From Clostridia bacterium (GTDB taxonomy: Bacteria > Bacillota > Clostridia > Christensenellales > Aristaeellaceae): a stretch of DNA of 64,000 bases. Where the stretch lies: NCBI GenBank assembly GCA_017428385.1, contig JAFRQX010000013.1:62001-126000 (forward strand), written 5' to 3'. This document shows, in pieces, positions 50,061-62,112 of the stretch (within the stretch, counting starts at the first letter, position 1; every line of letters begins with the position of its first letter). A program made the translations under genes and the position numbers. The notes under the pieces are model-generated. The model was not told where the DNA came from and did not search any database. It was given only the letters and a program-made list of their open reading frames with translations.

Positions 50061-52505
50061 TTATCCGAGGATAACTTCCACCGCGTGGGTCTTTCCGTCC
50101 GCGAAGGCCGGCAGCACGTTGCCGCTGATTTCCTTCCCGTCCACGGTGACCTTTTTCACACCGCGGCAGACGTGAGACGGATTCTTGATCTCGATGTCGT
50201 AGATCGCTCCGCGGAAGCGGCGGCTCACCTTGTAGCCGTCCCAGGTGTGAGGCACGCAGGGATCGATCTTCAGGCCGTCCCAGTCGGGCTTGACACCCAG
50301 GATGTAATTGCTGATCACGTAGAAGTTCCAGGCCGCGGTACCGGTCAGCCAGCTGTTCTTGGCCTGGCCGAAGTTCTTCGCGTCCTTGCCGGCGATCATC
50401 TGGCTGTAGACGTAGGGCTCCAGCTTGTGCAGGTCAGAGATCTCCTCGCGCCAGGCGGGAGCGATCCGGCTGTACAGGTCGAAAGCCCGGTCTCCGTGGC
50501 CCACCACGGTTTCTGCCGCGATAATCCAGGGATTGTTGTGGCAGAAGATACCGGCGTTTTCTTTGTATCCCGGCGGATAGGAGCTTACTTCACCCAGCTC
50601 CAGGTGGTATTCCTTGTAGGCGGGCTGCAGCAGCACGATGCCGTGCTCTGTCTCCAGGATGTTGTGGACGCTCTCCAGCGCCTTTTCGGCCATGCCGTTC
50701 TCCACGCCGACCCCGGCCATCACGCAGTAGCCCTGGGATTCAATGAAGATTTTGCCGTCTTCGCATTCCTTGCTGCCGACCTTGTTGCCCATTGCGTCAT
50801 AGGCGCGGACAAACCATTCGCCGTCCCAGCCGTCCTTCTCGATGGCGGCGGTCATGGCGTCAATATCCTTCTGGTAGGCATCCGCCTTGTCGTTGTTGCC
50901 CTTGCGGCGCTCAATCGCCACCAGTTCGGGTCCGATGGACACGAACATGCCGGCAATCAGCACGGATTCAGCCACCCGCTCATCCGGCGCGTTGGGATTG
51001 GAGAATGTCTGGAAGCTCTCGTCCGGCGTATCGGAATAGCAGTTCAGGTTCAGGCAGTCGTTCCAGTCCGCCCGGCCGATCAGCGGCAGGCCGTGCGGTC
51101 CGCGGTTGTTCACCACGTGCATGAAGCTGGCTTCCAGGTGCTCCAGCAGCGTGCCGCAGTCATCCGGATTGCAGTCATAGGGCGTTGCGGCATCCAGGAT
51201 GCCAAAGTCGCCTGTTTCCTTAATGTAAGCCGCGGTACCGGCAATCAACCACAGCGGGTCATCGTTGAAGCCGCCGCCGATGTCGTTGTTGCCCTTCTTG
51301 GTCAGGGGCTGATACTGATGGTAGCAGCCGCCGTCACGGAACTGGGTCGCGGCGATGTCCAGGATACGCTCCCGGGCACGTTCCGGAATCTGGTGCACAA
51401 AGCCCAGCAGGTCCTGGCTGGAATCGCGGAAGCCCATGCCGCGGCCGATGCCGCTCTCAAACATGGAGGTGGACCGGCTCATGTTGAAGGTCACCATGCA
51501 CTGATAAGGATTCCAGATGTTGACCATCCGGTTCAGCTTTTCCTCGGAGGATGTCAGCGTGTAGGCGCTCAGCAGGTTGTCCCAGTGGGCCTTCAGCTCG
51601 GCAAAAGCCTTGTCCACCTGTTCATCGGAGGACAGGGCGGCCAGCATGGCCTTTGCGGGCTTCTTGTTGATGACGCCCTTCTTTTCCCATTTTTCTTCGA
51701 CGGGCAGTTCCACATAGCCCAGCACGAAGTTGAATTTCTTTTCCTCGCCCTTTTCCAGATGCACTTTGATCTGGTGGGCGGCCATGGGCTGCCAGCCGGA
51801 GGCAACGGAGTTGCCCATTTTGCCGGTCAGCACGGCCTGGGGATTTTCAAAGCCGTTGTACATGCCCAGGAAGGTTTCCATATCGGTATCGAAACCGTCG
51901 ATGGGCGTATTCACTGCGTAGAAGGAATAATGATTCCGGCGTTCACGGTACTCAGTCTTGTGGTAGACAACGCCGTCTTCCACTTCCACTTCACCGGTGG
52001 AGAAGTTGCGCTGGAAGTTCAGCATGTCGTCCTGCGCGTTCCACAGGCAGAACTCCACGAAGCTGGTCAGGATCACGTCCTTCGCGGCATCGCTTTCGTT
52101 CGTCAGGGTAACCTGATGCACCTCAGCGTCGTAGCCCATGGGCACGAAGCTCTTCTGGGAGGCCTTCAGGCCGTTCTTTTTACCGGTGATGATGGTGTAG
52201 CCCATGCCGTGACGGCAGGAATACTCATCCAGCTCGGTCTTGACGGGCTTCCATCCGGGATTCCAGACGGTGCCGTTGTCATTGATGTAGAAATACCGGC
52301 CGCCGTTGTCGATCGGCATATTGTTGTACCGGTAGCGGGTAATCCGGCGCAGTCTTGCATCACGATAGAAGCAATATCCGCCGGCCGTGTTGCTGATGAT
52401 GCCGAAAAACTTCTCGCAGCCGAGATAGTTAATCCAGGGATACGGAGTCCGCGGCGTATCAATCACATACTCCCGCGCTTTGTCGTCAAAGTGGCCGTAT
52501 TTCAT
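50061..52505 (-). CDS. cbp: GH94 cellobiose phosphorylase
   Basis: 814 residues from the ATG at 52505 behind AGGAGG; the longer frame upstream is not family sequence. The reading ([85 protein letters not shown] as core) follows clostridial cellobiose phosphorylase closely. Catalytic Asp483 stands in [12 protein letters not shown]. It splits cellobiose with phosphate to glucose 1-phosphate and glucose in the cytoplasm. It lies convergent to the importer operon, which may bring in its substrate, and the phosphohexomutase nearby could take up glucose 1-phosphate. Confidence 0.95.
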   Translation of the reverse strand: MKYGHFDDKAREYVIDTPRTPYPWINYLGCEKFFGIISNTAGGYCFYRDARLRRITRYRYNNMPIDNGGRYFYINDNGTVWNPGWKPVKTELDEYSCRHGMGYTIITGKKNGLKASQKSFVPMGYDAEVHQVTLTNESDAAKDVILTSFVEFCLWNAQDDMLNFQRNFSTGEVEVEDGVVYHKTEYRERRNHYSFYAVNTPIDGFDTDMETFLGMYNGFENPQAVLTGKMGNSVASGWQPMAAHQIKVHLEKGEEKKFNFVLGYVELPVEEKWEKKGVINKKPAKAMLAALSSDEQVDKAFAELKAHWDNLLSAYTLTSSEEKLNRMVNIWNPYQCMVTFNMSRSTSMFESGIGRGMGFRDSSQDLLGFVHQIPERARERILDIAATQFRDGGCYHQYQPLTKKGNNDIGGGFNDDPLWLIAGTAAYIKETGDFGILDAATPYDCNPDDCGTLLEHLEASFMHVVNNRGPHGLPLIGRADWNDCLNLNCYSDTPDESFQTFSNPNAPDERVAESVLIAGMFVSIGPELVAIERRKGNNDKADAYQKDIDAMTAAIEKDGWDGEWFVRAYDAMGNKVGSKECEDGKIFIESQGYCVMAGVGVENGMAEKALESVHNILETEHGIVLLQPAYKEYHLELGEVSSYPPGYKENAGIFCHNNPWIIAAETVVGHGDRAFDLYSRIAPAWREEISDLHKLEPYVYSQMIAGKDAKNFGQAKNSWLTGTAAWNFYVISNYILGVKPDWDGLKIDPCVPHTWDGYKVSRRFRGAIYDIEIKNPSHVCRGVKKVTVDGKEISGNVLPAFADGKTHAVEVILG

Positions 52506-52566
52506 GGAGCTTTTTCCTCCTATATATTTGTCCGTCCGAAAACGGTCATTTTTAAGTATAACACAC

Positions 52567-54174
52567 TCACTTATCCTGTGTAAACGATTCCTTTGTTTTC
52601 TCCAGGTACTCTTCGTAGTTGCACAGGTAGTCAGCGATCGTGCCATCCGGCTTAATCTCGATGATTCTGTCAGCTACAGTGGAGATAAACTGGTGATCCT
52701 GGCTGGTAAAAATCACGTTGCCCGGAAAATTGATCAGGCCGTTGTTCACCGCGGTGATGGATTCCAGGTCCAGGTGGTTGGTGGGCTGGTCCAGCATCAG
52801 GAAGTTCGCGCCGGAAAGCATCATACGGCTCAGCATGCAGCGCACCTTCTCACCGCCGGAGAGGACGTTCACAGGCTTGTACACGTCGTCTCCGCTGAAC
52901 AGCATCCGGCCCAGGAAGCCGCGCATATAGGTTTCCAGCTGTTCCGGGGAATACTGGGCGAACCACTGCATCATGGTCAGGTCACAGCCGTCAAAATACT
53001 TGCTGTTGTCCTTCGGGAAATAGCTGGTGGTGATGGTTACGCCCCACTTCACCGTGCCGCTGTCCGGCTGGATTTCCTCCGCCAGGATGCGGAACAGCGC
53101 CGTCTGCGCCTGTTCATTGCCCACCAGGGCAATCTTCTGTCCCTTGGTCACCAGGAAGGAAACGTCCTTCAGCAGCTGTACGCCGTCCTGGGTATAGTTC
53201 AGTCCGGTCACCTGCAGGATATCCTTGCCGGCTTCCCGGTCAGGCGTGAAAGCAACCCAAGGATAGCGGCGGCTGGAAGCCGGCATCTGCTCGATGGTCA
53301 GCTGATCCAGCAGCTTGCGGCGGCTGGTGGCCTGCTTGGCCTTGGACTTGTTGGAGGAGAACCGCTGGATGAAGGCCTGCAGTTCGCGGATCTTGTCCTC
53401 GCGGCGCTTCTTCTGGTCGTTCATCAGGGCCTGCATGATCTTGCTGGATTCATACCAGAAGTCATAGTTGCCCACATACAGCTTCACCTGGTTATAATCA
53501 ATATCCACAATGTGGGTACACACGTTGTTCAGGAACCACCGGTCATGGCTGACCACGATCAGCGTGCCGGGGAAATCCATCAGGAAGTCTTCCAGCCATG
53601 CCACGGAGCGGTTGTCCAGGTTGTTGGTCGGTTCGTCCAGCAGCAGGATATCCGGATTGCCGAACAGCGCCTGCGCCAGCAGCACCTTAAACTTGTCGCC
53701 CGCCTGAAGTTCGGACATGAGCATGGTATGCTCCTCCGCCGGAATGCCCAGGCCGGTCAGCAGTGTGGCTGCGTCGCTTTCCGCGTTCCAGCCGTCCATC
53801 TCGGCAAACTCGCCTTCCAGTTCAGCCGCCTTTTCGCCGTCCGCTTCGCTGAAATCGGGTTTGGCATAGAGGGCGTCCTTTTCCTTCATGATGTCGTACA
53901 GGCGCTGGTTGCCCATGATGACCGTGTCCAGTACCGGATAGGCGTCGTACATGAACTGGTCCTGCTTCAGGGTGCTCATGCGTTCTGTGGCCGGAATGGT
54001 GACGGAACCGGTGGTGGGCTCCAGCTCACCGCTCAGGATCCTCAGGAAAGTGGACTTTCCCGCGCCGTTCGCACCGATGATGCCGTAGCAGTTACCCGGG
54101 AGGAACTTCAGGTCCGCGCCGGAAAAAAGCTTCTGTCCGCCGAATGTCAGTGATACATTGCTTACTGTAATCAT
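52567..54174 (-). CDS. ABC-F family ribosome-associated ATPase
   Basis: 535 residues with two nucleotide-binding domains and no membrane helices. Walker A sites [14 protein letters not shown] and (degenerate) [14 protein letters not shown]; Walker [12 protein letters not shown] and [11 protein letters not shown]; signature LSGGEKVR in the second half but LQAGDKFK in the first. The middle linker carries the basic stretch [17 protein letters not shown]. The YkpA/YbiT branch of ABC-F fits best. These act on the ribosome, not in transport. The second Walker A (NEQAQT instead of GxGKS/T) is clearly altered. The ATG at 54174 fits GGAG spacing better than that at 54180. Confidence 0.9.
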   Translation of the reverse strand: MITVSNVSLTFGGQKLFSGADLKFLPGNCYGIIGANGAGKSTFLRILSGELEPTTGSVTIPATERMSTLKQDQFMYDAYPVLDTVIMGNQRLYDIMKEKDALYAKPDFSEADGEKAAELEGEFAEMDGWNAESDAATLLTGLGIPAEEHTMLMSELQAGDKFKVLLAQALFGNPDILLLDEPTNNLDNRSVAWLEDFLMDFPGTLIVVSHDRWFLNNVCTHIVDIDYNQVKLYVGNYDFWYESSKIMQALMNDQKKRREDKIRELQAFIQRFSSNKSKAKQATSRRKLLDQLTIEQMPASSRRYPWVAFTPDREAGKDILQVTGLNYTQDGVQLLKDVSFLVTKGQKIALVGNEQAQTALFRILAEEIQPDSGTVKWGVTITTSYFPKDNSKYFDGCDLTMMQWFAQYSPEQLETYMRGFLGRMLFSGDDVYKPVNVLSGGEKVRCMLSRMMLSGANFLMLDQPTNHLDLESITAVNNGLINFPGNVIFTSQDHQFISTVADRIIEIKPDGTIADYLCNYEEYLEKTKESFTQDK

Positions 54175-54210
54175 GGTCATTCTCCTGTCTGTACTGTCGG
54201 TTGAAGAATT

Positions 54211-54285
54211 AAAACCATTAATTCTTCATTTTTCATTCTTCATTTTTCATTATGCATTGGTTCGGCTGCAAGCCGAATCAATGCA
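54211..54285. repeat. TTCATTTTTCATTC-type spacer repeat with hairpin
   Basis: Repeated TTCATTTTTCATT units (54223-54250) next to a 14-bp stem-loop (54253-54266 and 54272-54285, one G-U). The hairpin forms the last codons of the pepV gene. Related AT-rich spacers: 55709-55737 and 60780-60811. Confidence 0.65.
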
Positions 54286-55622
54286 TTAGCGTATATCTTC
54301 ATGGCCGTCATCAGCCGGTCGATATCCTCGTATTCATCCGCCTGGTGCGCCAGGTCTTCCTCGTCCGGGAACAGCGCCCCGAAGGCAACACCCTGCTTCA
54401 GCACCTTGGCGTAGGTTCCGCCGCCGGTGGACATGGGCTTCCCTTCCAGTCCCGTTTCTTCCTCATAGGCGGCCAGCAGGCTGGTCACCAGTTCACCCTC
54501 CGCAGGCACATGATGCGGCGGCTTCTGAAGAGCCGTCTTCACGTCAAAGCCCTTCAGGCTGGCCGTGGCGGCTTCCTTCAGCTTCTCCTGGTCGGCGGTC
54601 ACCGGGCAGCGCATGTCCAGCGTGACGTACCAGCTGCCGTTTTCCAGCTTCAGGATCCCCATATTGCAGGTAAGTTCTTCGGATACTTCGTCCCTGCAGG
54701 CACAGCCGAGGCTCTTTCCATCATGTTCAATGCCGACCTTCTCCGCCAGCACAGCAGCCGGACCTTCGGCGCCCAGCTCTTTCAGCAGCAGGAGCATCAT
54801 ACCGATAGCGTTCCGTTTTCCTTCCGGATAGGCGCTGTGTCCGGGAATGCCGGTGGCGGTAATCCATACGCCTTCCCCGGTCACTTCCGCCGTATAGGGC
54901 AGGCCCGTTTTTTCCGCGTATGCGCTGACTTTTCCAGCAACATCCGCTCCGCCTTCAACCAGGGCCCTGCACTCGCCGGGAATGACGTTGATCCGGTCTC
55001 CGGTGGACAGTTTCAGAATCTTCAGGCCGTCTTTCGCTTCCGGAGCACGCAGTTCCAGGCAGAGCATGCCTTTCTCCGTGTTGATCAGCGGGAAGCTCGC
55101 GTCCGGGCTGAATCCCACGTCCGGGATCTGCTCGTGCGCGCCGTAATAGGCCATATCCTCCCAATTCTCTTCCTCGTCGCAGCCGAGGATCAGGCGGATG
55201 CCCTTCTTCAGCGGGATTCCCGCTTCCTTGATCGCCTTCATGGCGAACAGTGATGCCAGTGCCGGTCCCTTGTCGTCATTGGTTCCCCGTCCGTACATCC
55301 GACCGTTCTCAATCAGGGCTTCAAACGGCGGCTTCGTCCATCCGTCTCCGACGGGCACCACGTCCAGGTGTCCCAGCACAGCGATCTTTTCCGCGGCGTC
55401 GCCCAGCGTTACGTCGCAGGCATAACCGTCAAAATCCCGTACTGCAAAGCCCATCTCCCGGGCGTCCGCCATGGCGGTATTCAGCATATTCCGGATTTCC
55501 CGTCCGAAGGGCGCATCGGCTTCCACATTGCCCCGTACGGAGGGAATCCGCACCCAGCGCTGCAGCGTTTCCGTATAAGCGTCCCGGTAGCTGTCAATCA
55601 GCTCATATACTCTCTGTTCCAT
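54240..55622 (-). CDS. pepV: PepV-type Mn/Zn-dependent dipeptidase (M20 family)
   Basis: 460 residues from the ATG at 55622 (GGAGTAG upstream). Metal-binding motifs of the M20/Sapep group: VLGHLDVVPVGDGW, GRGTNDDKGPALASLF, then GCDEEENWED with the catalytic Glu pair. It cleaves dipeptides, including those with D-residues or beta-Ala, in the cytoplasm. The last codons (AAEPMHNEK) lie in a hairpin and AT-rich repeat, so the natural C terminus seems to have been replaced or extended. Confidence 0.92.
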   Translation of the reverse strand: MEQRVYELIDSYRDAYTETLQRWVRIPSVRGNVEADAPFGREIRNMLNTAMADAREMGFAVRDFDGYACDVTLGDAAEKIAVLGHLDVVPVGDGWTKPPFEALIENGRMYGRGTNDDKGPALASLFAMKAIKEAGIPLKKGIRLILGCDEEENWEDMAYYGAHEQIPDVGFSPDASFPLINTEKGMLCLELRAPEAKDGLKILKLSTGDRINVIPGECRALVEGGADVAGKVSAYAEKTGLPYTAEVTGEGVWITATGIPGHSAYPEGKRNAIGMMLLLLKELGAEGPAAVLAEKVGIEHDGKSLGCACRDEVSEELTCNMGILKLENGSWYVTLDMRCPVTADQEKLKEAATASLKGFDVKTALQKPPHHVPAEGELVTSLLAAYEEETGLEGKPMSTGGGTYAKVLKQGVAFGALFPDEEDLAHQADEYEDIDRLMTAMKIYANALIRLAAEPMHNEK

Positions 55623-55708
55623 ACTACTCCTTGTTTTCCTCAACCGTTTTTCCTTCTGAAATGTTAACCCGTAATTAACAGGAACATCTTCAGTATAGAA
55701 ACCACGCT

Positions 55709-55737
55709 AATTCTGAATTATGAATTCTGAATTGAAT
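55709..55737. repeat. AATTCTGAATTATGAATT spacer repeat
   Basis: Short AT-rich dyad (TAATTCTGAATTATGAATTC and on) abutting the stop of the 97-residue gene; same kind as the spacer at the pepV end. Confidence 0.5.
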
Positions 55738-56030
55738 CAGAAGGCATTTCGAGGATCCTTGCTTTTCTTCTTCGGGGCATCCGGATCGATATATTCGATC
55801 TCCAGCTTTTCAAAAGGCACCGTCTCAAAAAAAGCGTCCGGCAGGAATCGGGTCATTCCGAATTCGTCCCATTCCCGCTCATTTTTATCCAGCCAGATCG
55901 GTTCCGGAAGATCCAGCTCGTGGCAGGCTTCCAGCAGCGCCCTGTGGGCGTCCGCCCGGGTACAGGGAACCGTAGTCTGCCGGTCCGTCCTGTGATGCCG
56001 GATCGTCTTTACCCAGAGTGCGGTAGCCAT
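55737..56030 (-). CDS. Conserved small protein of unknown function
   Basis: 97 residues from the ATG at 56030, 8 bases after GGAGG. Reads ATALWVKTIRHHRTDRQTTVPC, then ALLEACHELDLPEPIWLDKNEREWDEFGMTRFLPDAFFE, a pattern I recall as a conserved clostridial unknown, with a basic C-terminal PKKKSKD. It lies downstream of uvrC with a 72-bp gap. No function can be assigned. Confidence 0.8.
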   Translation of the reverse strand: MATALWVKTIRHHRTDRQTTVPCTRADAHRALLEACHELDLPEPIWLDKNEREWDEFGMTRFLPDAFFETVPFEKLEIEYIDPDAPKKKSKDPRNAF

Positions 56031-56102
56031 GCGGGAATCCTCCTTCAATGATAATGCCCTAACTTATTTATTATCTCATGAATAGCGTTGATGAACAAGG
56101 GT

Positions 56103-57962
56103 TTATTTTTGACTGCTTTCCGCCCAGGCTCTCACCGCTTCCGCCGCTGCCCGGTTCATACCGGGTACGCCGGCCAGCGTTTCAACTTCCGCCGCCCTGA
56201 TCGCTTTCAGGCTGCCGAAAGCCTTCAGCAGGGCTTTCCGCCGGGCCGGTCCGACGCCGGGAATATCCTCCAGCTGAGAGTGAATGGAGGCCTTTCCGCG
56301 CAGCGCCCGGTGATGGATGATACCAAACCGGTGCGCCTCGTTACGAACCCGCTGTACCAGCTGCAGCTCCGGGGTCCGGTGATCCAGCAGGATTGGCTCT
56401 TCCGCGTCCGGCAGCCAGATTTCCTCCAGTCTTTCCGCCAGGCCGAACATGGCCGGCGGCTCAACACCCTGGTCCAGGATTGCCTGCCTTGCAAACCGCA
56501 GCTGCTGCGGACCGCCGTCGATCAGGATCAGGTCCGGCAGGTCTGTAAACTTACCCTGCTCTGTTCCTTCCTCTGTTTCGCGGGCCGCGTGGGCATACCG
56601 GCGGCTCAGCGTCTCATACAGGGACGCAAAGTCGTTGGCACCCTCCACGGTCTTGATCCGGAAGTGCCGGTATTCCTTTTTCGCCGGTTCGCCGTCAATG
56701 AATACCACCATGGCCGCCACGCTCTGCACACCCTGGGTGTTTGAAATATCGTAGCCTTCAATCCGGCGTGGATACCGGTCCATTCCCAGGATTTTGCCCA
56801 GGTTCTTCGCCGCCTCCACCGTCCGTTCCTCATGGATGGTCCGGCGGGCATTCCGCTTCATCAGGGCATCCCGGGCATTCTTTTCCGCCAGCAGTACCAG
56901 CTCATGCTTTTCTCCCCGCTGCGGGGTGGCCACCGTAACCGCGGCCCCTTTCTTTTCCCGCAGCCACAATTCCAGCTGCTCCGCCGCGCCTTCCGGCAGC
57001 GTCTGGCACAGCACGTTCCGGGGAATCAGGCCCGCCTGCTCGTAGTACTGGGTCAGGAAGGATGCGATTACCTCGCCCGGTTCCTCCCCGCCTTCCCGGG
57101 GCAGCGCAAAATGGTCGCCGCCCACCATCCGGCCTCCCCGGACGTACAGGATCTGGATCATTGCGTCCAGTCCGTCCTGGGCCAGGGCGATCAGGTCCTG
57201 TTCACTCCGGTCTGTCCGCAGGGCGATCTGCCGTTCCATCAGCCCCTGCACGTCCCGGATCTTATCCCGGATTGCCGCGGCTTTTTCAAATCGCAGCGCC
57301 GCGGCAGCCTCTTCCATATCCTTCTTCAGTTTTTTCAGCACGCCGTCATAGTCCCCGCCCAGGAAACTCAGCACGCCCTCCATCATTTCCCGGTAGGCTT
57401 CCTCTGTGCATTTCCCGGCACAGGGGGCCATGCACCGGCCGATATCGTAGTTCATACAGGGGCGTTTGGGCTTCTTCGGCGGCAGGACCTGCTTGCAGGA
57501 GCGGATGGGAAACACATCCCGCACCGCTTCAATCACCTGGCGTACCGCATTGGCGCCGATGTACGGTCCGAAATACTTGGCTCCGTCCTTTTCCATTTTC
57601 CGGCACAGTTCCAGCCGGGGGAACGGCTGGCGCATGTCCACCTTCAGATAGGGATAATGCTTGTCATCCTTCAGCAGGATGTTGTAATACGGTTTATGCA
57701 GTTTGATCAGGTTGCACTCCAGGATCAGCGCTTCCAGGTTTGTCTCGCACAGCAGTACGTCAAAATCGTCTATATGGGCAATCATGGCCGCCACCTTGGG
57801 TGTATGAGCCGTGTCCCGGAAATAGCTCCTCACCCGGTTTTTCAGGTTGACTGCCTTGCCGACGTAAATAATCTCACCCGAGGCGTCCTTCATCAGATAG
57901 CAGCCTGGGGAGTCCGGCAGCATCCGGATCTTTTCCTCCAGTTTTTCTCCCCAGTTGATCAC
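56103..57962 (-). CDS. uvrC: Excinuclease ABC subunit C
   Basis: 619 residues, normal length. N-terminal GIY-YIG nuclease (GCYLMKDASGEIIYVGKAVNLKNRV), cysteine knot (CMNYDIGRCMAPCAGKC), UVR domain for UvrB contact (near 205-240), RNase H-like nuclease (GYDISNTQGVQSVAAMVVF; LILIDGGPQQL) and two helix-hairpin-helix motifs at the end (LEDIPGVGPARRKALL). It cuts DNA on both sides of a lesion held by UvrB. uvrA and uvrB are not in this window. Confidence 0.96.
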   Translation of the reverse strand: MINWGEKLEEKIRMLPDSPGCYLMKDASGEIIYVGKAVNLKNRVRSYFRDTAHTPKVAAMIAHIDDFDVLLCETNLEALILECNLIKLHKPYYNILLKDDKHYPYLKVDMRQPFPRLELCRKMEKDGAKYFGPYIGANAVRQVIEAVRDVFPIRSCKQVLPPKKPKRPCMNYDIGRCMAPCAGKCTEEAYREMMEGVLSFLGGDYDGVLKKLKKDMEEAAAALRFEKAAAIRDKIRDVQGLMERQIALRTDRSEQDLIALAQDGLDAMIQILYVRGGRMVGGDHFALPREGGEEPGEVIASFLTQYYEQAGLIPRNVLCQTLPEGAAEQLELWLREKKGAAVTVATPQRGEKHELVLLAEKNARDALMKRNARRTIHEERTVEAAKNLGKILGMDRYPRRIEGYDISNTQGVQSVAAMVVFIDGEPAKKEYRHFRIKTVEGANDFASLYETLSRRYAHAARETEEGTEQGKFTDLPDLILIDGGPQQLRFARQAILDQGVEPPAMFGLAERLEEIWLPDAEEPILLDHRTPELQLVQRVRNEAHRFGIIHHRALRGKASIHSQLEDIPGVGPARRKALLKAFGSLKAIRAAEVETLAGVPGMNRAAAEAVRAWAESSQK

Positions 57963-57984
57963 TGTTTTTTCTCCCTCCCCGAAT

Positions 57985-58009
57985 GAAAAGAAGCGGGATT
58001 CCCGCTTCT
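57985..58009 (-). terminator. Terminator of the small membrane-protein gene
   Basis: Perfect 9-bp stem AGAAGCGGG/CCCGCTTCT (57989-58009), then TTTTC on the minus strand. Confidence 0.85.
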
Positions 58010-58017
58010 GCTCTTGG

Positions 58018-58497
58018 TTATTCCAGATTCCCTACGATTTCCTGCAGTTCAGACAATGCAGTCTGAAGGGCGGTTGCGTTTTCTCCCGTAGCCATTCCCG
58101 TTGAAAGCACTCCCAGGAAACGGTCAACTTCGTTCAGCAGGCTCTGCAGTTTTGCGTCTTCCACAAATGGATGTCCGTTTTCACTGTTGCTCAGGTTGTT
58201 GATTACCCGCATGGCATGAACGTTGCACCGGACCCGTGCAAGAATCTGTGCGGAATCCGCGCCGGCTGTCCGGCTCAGTGAAGCTGTATCCGCATAAGCT
58301 TCCTTGCATTCCTTCTGCATCTGGGAGATATAAAGCTTATGGGTGTTGTTTTTACCCTGCAGCATGGGGATGCTGAGCACCAGCAGTGCCACCACCGCCG
58401 CCAGCAGCAGCAGGATAATGATGTTTCTGATTCGGTTCCTGTTCATTTGTGAGAGAGACATATTGCCGTCTCCCACCTGGGAATAACGTCTGTACAC
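58018..58497 (-). CDS. Membrane-anchored protein of unknown function
   Basis: 159 residues from a GTG at 58497 that follows GGAGGG. Short cytoplasmic start, one helix (RIRNIIILLLLAAVVALLVL, about 23-42) and an outer part of helices with regular heptads. No family recognised. It lies between the rpmJ terminator and uvrC with its own terminator. An envelope coiled-coil role is possible but not shown. Confidence 0.72.
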   Translation of the reverse strand: MYRRYSQVGDGNMSLSQMNRNRIRNIIILLLLAAVVALLVLSIPMLQGKNNTHKLYISQMQKECKEAYADTASLSRTAGADSAQILARVRCNVHAMRVINNLSNSENGHPFVEDAKLQSLLNEVDRFLGVLSTGMATGENATALQTALSELQEIVGNLE

Positions 58498-58655
58498 GGC
58501 TTTCCCTCCTTTACCCACCTATTCTATCACAAGGGTGCTGGAACGTAAAGGGACAGCCACCCGCGACCCCCTCAGGCGGTTTTTCTGCGGCTTCTTTATC
58601 CGCCGGATGGGATCATCCTCCACCCTGTACGTCTTAGTCTCCTGAACACCGGCAA

Positions 58656-58694
58656 AAAGAAAAACCCGCACACGTTTTTCACCGGTGCGGGTTT
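58656..58694 (-). terminator. Terminator of the spc operon
   Basis: Ten-bp stem AAACCCGCAC/GTGCGGGTTT (58662-58694) and TTTTTCTTTTT on the minus strand, directly after rpmJ. Confidence 0.9.
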
Positions 58695-58701
58695 CGGTTG
58701 C

Positions 58702-59060
<359 letters not shown>

Positions 59061-59062
59061 AC

Positions 59063-59365
59063 TCAGTCCCCCTCTCGCAGCGAGCGTTTATCGGCAAAAC
59101 CGTTGTCTTCCAGCGCTCTTCTCAGATCGCTGTTCTGCAGCGCTCCGCCTTCCGGCCGCAAAGCCTTCAGGTTCAGCAGCACCGGTTTTGCGCGCAGATG
59201 TTTCGTCTTTTTCTTCTTCGGGTTTTCCAGCTTGTGGTGGCTGCCGTCGGCGATCATGACGATGCCTTCGGACACACTTTCCAGGATCAGGAAGCAATGT
59301 CCCTTGTCCCTTCCCTGTGTGCTTTCCACCACCCTGCCAGGTTCAAAGCTGAAAGGCTCTTTCAT
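59063..59365 (-). CDS. KOW-domain RNA-binding protein (L14e-like)
   Basis: 100 residues. KOW-type start ([16 protein letters not shown]) followed by a basic segment ([12 protein letters not shown]). Such genes sit between map and infA in many Firmicutes, as here, with 2-bp gaps on both sides. Presumed ribosome or RNA association; function not established. Confidence 0.9.
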   Translation of the reverse strand: MKEPFSFEPGRVVESTQGRDKGHCFLILESVSEGIVMIADGSHHKLENPKKKKTKHLRAKPVLLNLKALRPEGGALQNSDLRRALEDNGFADKRSLREGD

Positions 59366-59367
59366 CC

Positions 59368-60776
<1,409 letters not shown>

Positions 60777-60779
60777 TCA

Positions 60780-60828
60780 TTCTAATGAATAAATTCATTA
60801 TTCATTCGGTTTCAGCAAGCCTTCGGCT
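60780..60828. repeat. AT-rich spacer repeat between secY and adk
   Basis: ATGAATAAATTCATTATTCATT followed by the small hairpin AAGCC/GGCTT next to the secY stop; same kind of spacer as at the pepV end. It separates two otherwise packed operon genes by 63 bp. Confidence 0.5.
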
Positions 60829-62111
60829 TACATGAATCCGTCCATGTCCATATCGATGCCGCGGACACTCATTTCACCCTGGATGGTGCGGACGGTCTCA
60901 AGGGACACGCTCACAGCGATCAGGATGGAGCTGGCAGCGAACGGAATGCTGTTCGCGCTCACACCAGCCAGTGTGATCAGCAGCGTAGGCACAGCGGCCA
61001 GGATGGCCAGGAAGAATGCTGCGAACAGGTTCAGACGGCTGACAATGTTCTGCAGGTACTGCCGGATGTTCTTGCCCCGCTGTCCGGGAATCACGGCGCC
61101 CTGCTGCTGCAGCTGTTCAGCCTGCTGCTTGGGATCAAAGCTGATGGAAGAATAGAAGAAAGTAAAAGCGATGATCAGCAGACCAGAAATGATCATGTAT
61201 CCGATCTTGCCCTGATTCATGTTTGCTTCCCACCACTGTGTGAACCAACCCTGCTTGTTCGGGTCGACCAGCTGAGCGATCGTTCCCGGGAAAGCCAGGA
61301 AGGAATAAGCGAAGATCAGGGGCAGCACGCCGACAGAGACCACTTTCAGGCTCATGTGGGTGTTCTGTCCGCCGTATACGCGGCGGCCCTTCACCTGCTT
61401 GGCGATCTGCAGGGGAATCCTGCGCTCGCCCAGTTCCACAAAGGTCACAACAACGGTCATCAGGATGCAGGTGACCACAACGATGATGAGGGTCAGCCAG
61501 CCGGAAGTGGTGGCATTTCCGCTCGCCATGGTGAATCCGCTGACAATACCGTTGAACAGGTTGGAGATGATACCGGCGAAGATCAGCAGGCTGATGCCGT
61601 TGCCGATTCCCTTCTCGGTGATCCGCTCACCAATCCACATAGCCAGGGCAGTACCGCCGGCCATGCTCACACCGACCAGGACGTAGTTGATCCAGCCAGC
61701 CTTGATGAAGCCCAGGCCGCGGACAAGTCCGATAGCCTGCAGGGCAGCCAGGCCGATGGTTACGTACCGGGTTATCCGGTTGATCTTCTGACGGCCGTCC
61801 TCTTCCTTGCTCAGGCGTTCCAGGGCAGGAATAGCGATGGTCAGCAGCTGCATAATAATGCTGGCGTTGATGTAGGGGGTAATACCCATGGCCATCAGCG
61901 TCATTTTCTCGAAAGCATTACCGGTCATCATGTTGACCAGTCCCAGCAGATTCGTGTTAGACATGCCGGCAGAGTTAAAAACCTTCACAGCATCCACACC
62001 AGGTGCCGGGATAACACCGACGAGACGGTAAACCAGCAGCATCAGGAACGTGTAGATGATCTTCTTGCGAAGCTCACCAATCTTCCACATCTTACGAATG
62101 CTTTCGATCAT
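60828..62111 (-). CDS. secY: Protein translocase subunit SecY
   Basis: 427 residues, ten membrane helices. Family marks: NMMTGNAFEKMTLMAMGITPYINASIIMQL (core: MGITPYINASIIMQLL) and GIGNGISLLIFAGI. It forms the channel for exported and membrane proteins. Starts 1 bp after rplO. Confidence 0.97.
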   Translation of the reverse strand: MIESIRKMWKIGELRKKIIYTFLMLLVYRLVGVIPAPGVDAVKVFNSAGMSNTNLLGLVNMMTGNAFEKMTLMAMGITPYINASIIMQLLTIAIPALERLSKEEDGRQKINRITRYVTIGLAALQAIGLVRGLGFIKAGWINYVLVGVSMAGGTALAMWIGERITEKGIGNGISLLIFAGIISNLFNGIVSGFTMASGNATTSGWLTLIIVVVTCILMTVVVTFVELGERRIPLQIAKQVKGRRVYGGQNTHMSLKVVSVGVLPLIFAYSFLAFPGTIAQLVDPNKQGWFTQWWEANMNQGKIGYMIISGLLIIAFTFFYSSISFDPKQQAEQLQQQGAVIPGQRGKNIRQYLQNIVSRLNLFAAFFLAILAAVPTLLITLAGVSANSIPFAASSILIAVSVSLETVRTIQGEMSVRGIDMDMDGFM

Positions 62112-62112
62112 T

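Noticed and set aside
52567..54174. Drug-export ABC transporter
   Set aside because: Two ATPase domains but no membrane segment; the linker and layout are those of ABC-F ribosome factors.
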